DNA of 5,053 nucleotides from Eubacterium sp. Its GTDB lineage: Bacteria > Bacillota_A > Clostridia > Lachnospirales > Lachnospiraceae. The DNA lies in contig JAILEL010000466.1 of assembly GCA_024687845.1 (NCBI GenBank), positions 1 through 5,053 on the forward strand, in the 5' to 3' direction. The notes below the pieces were generated by a model. That model saw only the letters and a program-made list of their open reading frames with translations, was not told the DNA's origin and did not search any database. Position 1 is the first letter of the stretch. The number at the start of each line of letters is the position of its first letter. The position numbers and the translations under genes were made by a program. Of this stretch, positions 1 through 5,053 are shown piece after piece.

Positions 1-632
1 ACTATTATCATTGTCATTTTCTTCTCTGCCAGCTCTTTTATAACTCTCAGAACCTCTCCGGTAAGTTCGGGGTCAAGTGCTGAGGTTGGTTCATCAAAGC
101 ATAGTATATCCGGTTTCATGGCAAGTGCTCTTGCGATTGCCACTCGCTGACACTGTCCACCTGAAAGCTGATGAGGATAATTTCCCATTCTTTCTGAAAG
201 TCCCATCTGTCCCAGAAGTTCCTGTGCCTCAAGTCTTATTCCTTCAAGTATTTCTTTTTTATTTGCCTTAAAATCCGGCTGTTTCTTAGCCTGAAGCTGT
301 TTTGCCAGCATTACATTTTCCAGTGCAGTATATTGTGGAAAAAGATTAAAAGACTGGAATACCATTCCAAAATGCATTCTATTATTTCTAATATTTTTAT
401 CTTTTAAATATTCCGGATTTTCCGCATCAAATATAGTTTCTCCTGAAACCTTTATCACACCTTTATCAGCGGTTTCAAGAAAGTTAAGACATCTGAGCAG
501 TGTGGTTTTACCACTTCCTGACGATCCTATAATTGACAGCACTTCGCTTTTCTCAAGAGAAAAACATATATCCTTAAGAACTTCTGTATGTCCAAAAGAT
601 TTTCCGATATGTTCAACTTCCAATATGCTCAT
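1..632 (-). CDS. Polar amino-acid ABC transporter, ATP-binding subunit (3'-truncated by window edge)
   Basis: This is the ATPase of an amino-acid importer of the GlnQ/HisP type; it hydrolyses ATP on the inner face of the membrane to drive the permease encoded just upstream. The frame was translated by hand from ATG at 632-630 and gives 210 full residues before the window ends. Visible motifs are Walker [10 protein letters not shown] (residues 36-44), Q-loop Q93 in [12 protein letters not shown] signature LSGGQCQRV (156-164), Walker B ILCFD (176-180) with catalytic E181, and D-loop SALD (184-187). The H-loop histidine, expected a few residues later, is cut off. Family members are about 240-255 residues, so roughly 30-45 are missing. 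The start is supported by GAGG at 641-644, 8 bases before the ATG, and by [14 protein letters not shown] matching the usual family N-terminus. Small oddities are Cys161 where Gln is common after LSGGQ, and Ser37 in place of the usual Pro. The exact substrate cannot be read from this subunit. Confidence 0.96.
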   Translation of the reverse strand, partial: MSILEVEHIGKSFGHTEVLKDICFSLEKSEVLSIIGSSGSGKTTLLRCLNFLETADKGVIKVSGETIFDAENPEYLKDKNIRNNRMHFGMVFQSFNLFPQYTALENVMLAKQLQAKKQPDFKANKKEILEGIRLEAQELLGQMGLSERMGNYPHQLSGGQCQRVAIARALAMKPDILCFDEPTSALDPELTGEVLRVIKELAEKKMTMII

Positions 633-661
633 TTTGTAAACCTCGCACTTGATTTTTTCAT
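629..661 (-). other. Possible 10-codon mini-ORF overlapping the ATPase start (ATGA)
   Basis: ATG at 661-659 opens a 10-residue frame, [10 protein letters not shown], whose TGA (631-629) overlaps the ATPase ATG in an ATGA arrangement. It has no close ribosome site. The nearest, AGGTGAG at about 684-690, is some 23 bases upstream, though the 665-682 hairpin would shorten that distance if folded. It could be a coupling peptide or chance; chance is more likely. Confidence 0.15.
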
Positions 662-682
662 ATTGTTACTGAAAAAAGTAAC
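653..682 (-). promoter_or_regulatory. Two mutually exclusive weak hairpins between permease and ATPase genes
   Basis: Two perfect inverted repeats overlap here. One pairs GTTACT with AGTAAC (665-670 and 677-682, 6-base loop). The other pairs TTTTTTCA with TGAAAAAA (653-660 and 670-677, 9-base loop). They share bases 670-677 and cannot form together. Both are AT-rich, so stability would be low, and neither is GC-rich enough to be a convincing terminator. The repeats are plain in the sequence; any role in tuning ATPase expression is a guess. Confidence 0.25.
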
Positions 683-708
683 TTCTCACCTGTTGCTGAA
701 CGAACCAT
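658..708 (-). other. Possible 16-codon mini-ORF just after the permease stop
   Basis: ATG at 708-706 lies two bases after the permease TAA and opens the frame [16 protein letters not shown], ending with TGA at 660-658. That stop overlaps the ATG of the next mini-ORF, again as ATGA. No good ribosome site precedes it, so translation would need re-initiation by ribosomes finishing the permease. The frame differs from that of the permease, so it is not a broken permease C-terminus. No resemblance to a known peptide is recognised. Confidence 0.15.
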
Positions 709-710
709 AA

Positions 711-1397
711 TTAGCGGAAAAAGTCCAGCTTCTTCTCACATCCACCAAGAACCAGCGTAAGAATTCCATTGCATATAAGATAATAGATAGCTGTAAAGAA
801 CAATGGCCAGATTGCACCAGAGATACCCTGTGAACCTTTCATAAATGCCTGTCCAGCCCAGATAACCTCCTGAAGTGCGATAATTCTGGCAAGAGAAGTA
901 TCCTTTACAAGTGTCAGGATTTCATTTGACATAGGTGGAAGTATTCTTTTAATCATCTGAAGCAGCTTCACTCTGAAGAATATCTGTCCCTTAGTCATAC
1001 CAAGCACCAGGCCTGCCTCGTCCTGTCCAACCGGAATACTAACAATTCCGCCTCTATATATTTCTGAGAAATAACATGCATAATTTATTATAAATGCAAC
1101 TGCAGAAGCTACAAATCTACCTGTTTCATCACCACCCCAGATTGCATTTTTCAAAACCAGACCTGGGAAATAATAGATAATAAGAAGCTGGATCATCAGA
1201 GGAGTTCCTCTGATAATCCAGATAAGAATCTTAAAGACTATCTTTACAGGCCAAAACCTTGACTGTGAACCAAAGCAGATGAGAAGTCCCAAAGGAAGGG
1301 CCCCCAGAAGTGTCACAAAAAAGAGTTTCAAGGTCTGTAAAAAACCTATATTTAATGAGTGAATAACAATAGGAAGTTGCTGAAAGAATAGTTCCAT
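711..1397 (-). CDS. Polar amino-acid ABC transporter, permease subunit
   Basis: This 228-residue membrane protein belongs to the HisM/GlnP-type permease family and forms the channel of the importer; its length is typical. Hydrophobic stretches fit about five membrane helices, near residues 19-42, 55-77, 95-113, 160-180 and 196-217. Family hallmarks are RGTPLMIQ (63-70) and EIYRGGI (112-118), followed by the EAA loop (DEAGLVLGMTKGQ, 126-138, ending at RILPP 151-155) that docks on the ATPase. LVKDTSLARII (163-173) matches the usual LIKDTSL segment. The start is set by AGAGAGG at 1404-1410, six bases before the ATG. The gene lies 48 bases after the binding-protein gene and 78 bases before the ATPase gene. 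Only one permease is visible, so a homodimer is inferred; a second permease beyond the left edge would change that. The loop at 78-94 (PGLVLKNAIWGGDETGR) departs from the common YFGLP pattern but keeps a normal length. Confidence 0.96.
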   Translation of the reverse strand: MELFFQQLPIVIHSLNIGFLQTLKLFFVTLLGALPLGLLICFGSQSRFWPVKIVFKILIWIIRGTPLMIQLLIIYYFPGLVLKNAIWGGDETGRFVASAVAFIINYACYFSEIYRGGIVSIPVGQDEAGLVLGMTKGQIFFRVKLLQMIKRILPPMSNEILTLVKDTSLARIIALQEVIWAGQAFMKGSQGISGAIWPLFFTAIYYLICNGILTLVLGGCEKKLDFFR

Positions 1398-1413
1398 AAA
1401 AAACCTCTCTATA

Positions 1414-1463
1414 AAACAGTATTTCTGTTCAATAAAACATTGTAACTATTTCTGTTCGATCAA
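1414..1463 (-). repeat. Short imperfect direct repeat spanning the binding-protein stop codon
   Basis: The last codons of the binding-protein gene (1446-1463, encoding IEQK then TAG) recur at 1419-1436 in the gap before the permease gene. An 11-base core, GAACAGAAATA on the minus strand, is identical, and 15 of 18 aligned bases match. The offset is 27 bases, so the second copy is in frame and again reads IEQK, with TAC in place of TAG. The downstream copy also forms a weak hairpin AACAG-AAATA-CTGTT (1415-1429), which ends 4 bases from the permease ribosome site. It may be a slippage remnant or chance. Confidence 0.4.
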
Positions 1464-2288
1464 AGCTGCCTGAACACCATAGGTTTCTGCTATCTTCTGC
1501 ATTGAACCATCAGCATATGAAGACTTGAAGAAATCATTTAATTCCTTTGTGAGGTCTGAACCTTTACGGAATCCAACGCCATATTCCTCACTGTTAAGTC
1601 CAACTGTATATGTAAGCTTATCATAGCTGGTGCCTTCTCCAACCATTGCCGCAGCCATAAGTGAATCGATAATAGCCGCGTCACTAGTTCCAGCTGCTAC
1701 TTCCATCAGAGCAGCTGCCTGATTATTTACTGAAGTATATTTGAGGCTGTGTTCCTTAGCCTGTTCCTCACCAGCACTACCAACCTCAACAGCAAAGCTA
1801 AGATCACTAAGACTTTCTACTGTCTGATACTGGTCAGCCTTGTCAGAAGGTACTATAACAATCTGAGCATTGTTGCAGTAAGGATTTGAGCAGTCCATTG
1901 CACTCTTAACTTCATCAGTAAGAGTCATACCATTCCATACACAATCAATATTACCAGAATCAAGTTCAAGAGCCTTATTGTCCCACTCGATTTCAACAAA
2001 CTTAGCCTCAACGCCAAGCTTCTTTGCAAATTCATTCGCCATATCAGCATCAAAGCCTACCCAGTTTCCACTGCTGTCCTTATAATCCATAGGTTCAAAA
2101 TCAGTAATTCCAATAACTAAAGTTCCACTGTCCTTAACCTTTTTCAAATCCTCAACTGAAGCAGATGCAGAAGAGTCCGCACTGTCACTGCTGCTGTCTG
2201 CAGCGTCCTGAGAGCCCTTGGAACCACATGCTACAAGCGAAAGTCCCATGGTCATCACCATAGCCATAGCCAAAAATTTTTTAAACAT
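1446..2288 (-). CDS. Amino-acid ABC transporter substrate-binding lipoprotein (SBP_bac_3 type)
   Basis: This 280-residue protein is the extracellular receptor of the importer, anchored to the outer face of the membrane by lipid. A signal peptide (MFKKF, then a hydrophobic stretch to residue 20) ends in a lipobox LVAC with lipidated Cys21. A Ser/Asp/Ala-rich linker (about 23-45) leads to a family-3 periplasmic-binding fold (about 52-276). Recognisable parts are GTLVIGITDFEPMDY (55-69), GNWVGFDADMANEFAKKLG (74-92), IDCVWNGMTLTDE (114-126), SNPYCNNAQIVIV (134-146), AAIIDS (204-209, D208 likely contacting the ligand amino group) and EYGVGFRKG (235-243). Val127 sits where many relatives carry the Arg that grips the ligand carboxylate, so the ligand is left as an unspecified, probably polar, amino acid. 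Three further cysteines (116, 133, 138) lie in the exported domain. The start is fixed by GGAGGG at 2297-2302, 8 bases from ATG, and by the signal peptide. It is the first gene of the operon, as expected for the most abundant component. Confidence 0.96.
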   Translation of the reverse strand: MFKKFLAMAMVMTMGLSLVACGSKGSQDAADSSSDSADSSASASVEDLKKVKDSGTLVIGITDFEPMDYKDSSGNWVGFDADMANEFAKKLGVEAKFVEIEWDNKALELDSGNIDCVWNGMTLTDEVKSAMDCSNPYCNNAQIVIVPSDKADQYQTVESLSDLSFAVEVGSAGEEQAKEHSLKYTSVNNQAAALMEVAAGTSDAAIIDSLMAAAMVGEGTSYDKLTYTVGLNSEEYGVGFRKGSDLTKELNDFFKSSYADGSMQKIAETYGVQAALIEQK

Positions 2289-2323
2289 TTTATTTTCCCT
2301 CCATTTCGTACTAAAGCTTTTTC

Positions 2324-2352
2324 ATGATAACAAATGACACTCAATAAATCAA
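2324..2352 (-). promoter_or_regulatory. Sigma-A-type promoter of the ABC transporter operon
   Basis: On the minus strand TTGATT (2352-2347, 4 of 6 to TTGACA) is followed after exactly 17 bases by TATCAT (2329-2324, 5 of 6 to TATAAT). A TGT triplet just before the -10 box gives an extended -10. Transcription should begin near 2317, leaving a leader of about 29 bases that contains the GGAGGG ribosome site. The leader has no room for a riboswitch or T-box, so control probably acts at initiation. No CodY-like or other recognised operator is seen; the AAAGCTTT palindrome at 2313-2320 is too short to call one. Confidence 0.75.
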
Positions 2353-2374
2353 GCACTTGGGTTATATCCTTCAT

Positions 2375-2411
2375 AAAAACAACAGGCATCCCATAGTAAT
2401 CCAGGGATGCC
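2375..2411 (-). terminator. Rho-independent terminator of clpB
   Basis: A perfect 8-bp stem, GGCATCCC (2411-2404 as transcribed) with GGGATGCC (2392-2385), encloses an 11-base loop and is followed by the T-rich tract TGTTGTTTTT (2384-2375). It begins 35 bases past the clpB stop and lies upstream of the transporter promoter, so it separates the two units. The other strand lacks a T tract after the stem, so it should work only in the clpB direction. Confidence 0.88.
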
Positions 2412-2446
2412 CAAATATCTCACCATGATATAGAAAGTTTAGTGTA

Positions 2447-5035
2447 TCACTTTTTTCTTACAGTAAGCCCGCCGTCCTGCACATCCAGGAGTACTGTATC
2501 TCCCATATTAAGTGCATTGCTGAGAATTGCTCTCGCAACAAGTGTTTCGACGTTCTTCTGAAGGAATCTCTTAAGTGGTCTTGCTCCATAAACCGGATCG
2601 TAACCATTTTCTATTATGTAATCTCTTGCTGCATCACTAAGTTCAATCCTAAGTTCTCTATCTGCAACTCTCTTGTTCAGGTCTGCCATAAGAAGTGTAA
2701 CAATACCTGCAATGTTATACTTCGTAAGTGGCTTAAACATTATTATCTCATCTAATCTGTTCAGAAATTCCGGACGGAAATGCATTTTCAGCATATCGCT
2801 TACACTGTTTTCTGCCTCTGGTTTGATATTTCCTTCTTCATCTATACCTTCAAGCAGGAACTCTGAGCCAATATTTGAAGTCATTATAAGTATTGTATTC
2901 TTAAAATCTACAAGGTTACCCTTGGAATCAGTAATACGTCCATCATCAAGTATCTGAAGCATTATATTGAACACATCAGGATGTGCCTTCTCAACCTCAT
3001 CAAAAAGAACTACGCTATATGGTTTTCTTCTGACCGCATCTGTCAGCTGACCGCCTTCATCATAACCAACATATCCTGGAGGCGCTCCGATAAGTCTGGA
3101 CACGCTATGTTTCTCCATATATTCACTCATATCGATACGGACTATATTTGCTTCATTGTCAAACAAGGACTCTGCCAGAGCCTTTGCAAGCTCAGTTTTA
3201 CCAACTCCAGTAGGTCCGAGGAAGAGAAATGAACCTATCGGCTTTGTAGGATCCTTGATTCCTGCCTTGGATCTGATAATAGCTTCACTTACAAGTGAGA
3301 CTGCCGTATCCTGCCCAACAACTCTCTTATGAAGTTCATCAGCCAAATGAAGTGTTTTATTTCTCTCAGATTCTGAAAGCTTTGCAACAGGAATTCCCGT
3401 CCACTTGGAAATAATCTTTGCTATTTCTTCATCAGTTACATTTTCGTGAAGAAGCTGTCTTTCCTTCATTGCAGTACTGTTTTCAAGTGTTTCAAGCTCT
3501 TTCTGAAGCTGTGGCAGCTTACCATATTGAAGCTCTGCTGCCTTGTTAAGATTATATTTTCTCTTTGCGATCTCAATGTCATCCTTAACAGTTTCAATTT
3601 CCTCGCGAAGAGTTCTAACTCTGTCTACCTCAGCTTTTTCATTTTCCCAGGTGGCCTTCATAGAGTTAGCTTTATCCTTCATCTCTGCCAGTTCTTCTCT
3701 AAGATTGCTAAGTCTTTCCTGTGACAGACGATCATCCTCATTCTTAAGTGCTGCCTCTTCTATCTCAAGCTGCATTATCTTTCTTTCTATCTCATCAACT
3801 TCGGCAGGCATTGAATTCAGCTCGGTCTTAATCATTGCACAGGCTTCATCCACAAGATCAATAGCCTTGTCCGGAAGGAATCTGTCTGTAATATATCTGT
3901 TAGAAAGTGTTGCAGCAGCCACCAGCGCACCGTCAGATATTTTAACACCATGGAAGACTTCGTATCTGTTCTTGATACCCCTTAATATGGAAATAGTATC
4001 TTCAACAGTAGGTTCATTTACCTGAACTGGCTGGAATCTTCGTTCAAGTGCCTTATCCTTTTCGATATATTTTCTATACTCGTCTACAGTTGTTGCACCT
4101 ATACAGTGAAGTTCTCCACGAGCAAGCATAGGCTTCAGCATATTTCCTGCATCAAGTGAGCCATCTGTTTTTCCAGCTCCAACGATGGTATGAATCTCAT
4201 CGATGAAAAGTATAATCTGACCATCGGATTTTTTAACCTCGTCAAGAACTGATTTGAGTCTTTCCTCGAATTCACCACGGTACTTTGCACCTGCAATGAG
4301 GGAGCCCATATCCAGGGCAAAGATTTCCTTATCTTTAAGTGAATCCGGAACATCTCCCTTTACAATACGCTGTGCCAGACCTTCAATAGCTGCAGTTTTA
4401 CCTACACCTGGATCACCTATCAGCACAGGATTATTCTTTGTCTTTCTTGAAAGAATCCTTACAATATTTCTGATTTCTGTATCACGACCAATTACCGGAT
4501 CAAGCTTCTGCTCTCTGGCTCTCTGAACAAGATTGTAGCCGAATTTGCCAAGTGCATCATATGTATCCTCAGGATTATCCGAATCAACCTTCTTCGTACC
4601 CCTGACCTCAGCAAGAGTCTTCATAAAATCATTTTTCTTAATTCCGAACTTCTTTATCAGTTCCTTCACATCAGAGCTGCCTTTATCCATAAGTCCGATA
4701 AAAAGATGTTCAACTGAAATGTATTCATCGCCCATCTTCTTAGCTTCAGTTTCAGCTGTGAGAATTACTCTGCTGATGTCCTGTCCCATGTAGATATCTT
4801 CGGAAGAACCCGACACATGGGGTCTTGCCTTTACAAGCTTTTCTGCTTCATCTATAAAAGCACTGGTAGCAATGCCCATCTTGTCCAATAGCTTCTTGAT
4901 CAGGCTATCATCAAGAGTAAGCAGGCTATAGAGCAGATGCTCTGACACAACTTCCTGGTTATTATATTCCATACATATTCTCTGACAGCCTTCAACAGCC
5001 TCAAGAGATTTTCTTGTTAATTTATCAGCATTCAT
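2447..5035 (-). CDS. clpB: ATP-dependent protein disaggregase ClpB (Hsp100)
   Basis: This 862-residue AAA+ chaperone forms a hexameric ring that threads aggregated proteins through its pore, working with DnaK. The length matches the family. Domains in order are an N-terminal Clp_N pair of repeats (about 1-145); AAA-1 with Walker A GDPGVGKT (207-214), pore loop KYRG (251-254, Y252), Walker B ILFIDE (275-280) and Arg fingers R332/R333; a long coiled-coil middle domain (about 408-525); and AAA-2 with Walker A GPTGVGKT (607-614), pore loop GYVGYDEGG (654-662, Y655), Walker B VVLFDE (675-680), sensor-1 N721, Arg finger R760 and sensor-2 GAR (R819). The full-length middle domain, with Y504 in the YGK..L segment matching the DnaK-contacting Tyr of E. 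coli ClpB, and no IGF/LGF-type ClpP-binding loop, identify ClpB rather than ClpC or ClpA. All catalytic residues are intact. The start is supported by AAAGGAG (5044-5050), 8 bases from ATG, and by alignment of [14 protein letters not shown] to ClpB N-termini. Its promoter and any CtsR, CIRCE or other heat-shock operator lie outside the window. Confidence 0.98.
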   Translation of the reverse strand: MNADKLTRKSLEAVEGCQRICMEYNNQEVVSEHLLYSLLTLDDSLIKKLLDKMGIATSAFIDEAEKLVKARPHVSGSSEDIYMGQDISRVILTAETEAKKMGDEYISVEHLFIGLMDKGSSDVKELIKKFGIKKNDFMKTLAEVRGTKKVDSDNPEDTYDALGKFGYNLVQRAREQKLDPVIGRDTEIRNIVRILSRKTKNNPVLIGDPGVGKTAAIEGLAQRIVKGDVPDSLKDKEIFALDMGSLIAGAKYRGEFEERLKSVLDEVKKSDGQIILFIDEIHTIVGAGKTDGSLDAGNMLKPMLARGELHCIGATTVDEYRKYIEKDKALERRFQPVQVNEPTVEDTISILRGIKNRYEVFHGVKISDGALVAAATLSNRYITDRFLPDKAIDLVDEACAMIKTELNSMPAEVDEIERKIMQLEIEEAALKNEDDRLSQERLSNLREELAEMKDKANSMKATWENEKAEVDRVRTLREEIETVKDDIEIAKRKYNLNKAAELQYGKLPQLQKELETLENSTAMKERQLLHENVTDEEIAKIISKWTGIPVAKLSESERNKTLHLADELHKRVVGQDTAVSLVSEAIIRSKAGIKDPTKPIGSFLFLGPTGVGKTELAKALAESLFDNEANIVRIDMSEYMEKHSVSRLIGAPPGYVGYDEGGQLTDAVRRKPYSVVLFDEVEKAHPDVFNIMLQILDDGRITDSKGNLVDFKNTILIMTSNIGSEFLLEGIDEEGNIKPEAENSVSDMLKMHFRPEFLNRLDEIIMFKPLTKYNIAGIVTLLMADLNKRVADRELRIELSDAARDYIIENGYDPVYGARPLKRFLQKNVETLVARAILSNALNMGDTVLLDVQDGGLTVRKK

Positions 5036-5043
5036 ACACTCAA

Positions 5044-5050
5044 CTCCTTT
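5044..5050 (-). promoter_or_regulatory. Ribosome binding site of clpB
   Basis: AAAGGAG on the minus strand sits 8 bases before the clpB ATG. The frame stays open upstream to the window edge, so this site, together with family alignment, is what fixes the start at 5035. Confidence 0.85.
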
Positions 5051-5053
5051 CCT

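Noticed and set aside
77..271. Plus-strand 64-codon frame near the left edge
   Set aside because: It is antisense to the ATPase signature and Walker B region, whose reading on the minus strand is unambiguous.
2289..2323. Riboswitch, T-box or attenuator in the leader of the transporter operon
   Set aside because: The predicted leader is only about 29 bases and contains just the ribosome site and an 8-base AAAGCTTT palindrome.
2375..2411. Terminator acting on both strands
   Set aside because: The plus-strand side of the stem is followed by CAAATATCTC, with no T tract, and no plus-strand gene approaches it.
3543..4025. 160-codon plus-strand open frame rich in Ser and Leu
   Set aside because: It lies wholly inside clpB opposite the charged coiled-coil middle domain. 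Its composition is what the antisense of Glu/Lys/Leu codons gives, and no family is recognisable.
4135..4353. 72-codon minus-strand frame within clpB
   Set aside because: It is out of frame with clpB across the Walker B1 region; the clpB frame is intact through here with all motifs.
4560..4640. Internal translation start giving a short ClpB lacking the N-domain, as in E. coli
   Set aside because: The residue near the equivalent position, V150, is encoded by GTT, not GTG, and neither M138 nor M117 has a ribosome site close upstream.
1..5053. tRNA or rRNA genes, CRISPR array, mobile element or new defence-type system
   Set aside because: Known genes and short gaps account for the whole window. 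There are no transposase or integrase signatures, spaced repeats, cloverleaf sequences or unexplained stretches above 160 bases.

Overview
All genes in this window lie on the minus strand: a complete clpB disaggregase gene (right half) and, downstream of it, the first three genes of a polar amino-acid ABC uptake operon, whose ATPase gene runs off the left edge. The protein style (Ser-rich lipoprotein linker, Cys in an exported protein), the AT-rich DNA and the strong GGAGG-type ribosome sites suggest an anaerobic, low-GC Gram-positive of the Clostridia, most like Lachnospiraceae (Butyrivibrio, Roseburia and relatives). That placement is an impression from sequence style, not a search result.

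Reading in the direction of transcription, from the right edge: the clpB ribosome site (5044-5050) and gene (5035 to 2447). A rho-independent terminator (2411 to 2375) then closes that unit. A separate sigma-A-type promoter follows (-35 at 2347-2352, -10 at 2324-2329) and starts a new transcript with a leader of about 29 bases. The new unit encodes the substrate-binding lipoprotein (2288 to 1446), a single permease (1397 to 711) and the ATPase (632 to 1, missing its C-terminus). The gaps are 48 and 78 bases, each gene has its own ribosome site, and no terminator lies between them, so the three form one operon. It probably continues beyond the window.

The lipoprotein captures an amino acid outside the membrane, the permease (probably as a homodimer, since only one permease gene is visible) forms the channel, and the ATPase dimer powers uptake. 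ClpB works separately in the cytoplasm, pulling proteins out of aggregates with DnaK. Nothing in the sequence links the two units beyond adjacency and shared strand.

This is mostly ordinary core-genome sequence and I see no new system. The points worth a second look are small. The binding protein has Val where amino-acid-binding relatives have a ligand-carboxylate Arg. The binding-protein and permease genes share a reading frame separated by one TAG codon, with a partial duplication of the last codons. The permease-ATPase gap holds a chain of two overlapping mini-ORFs and two mutually exclusive weak hairpins.
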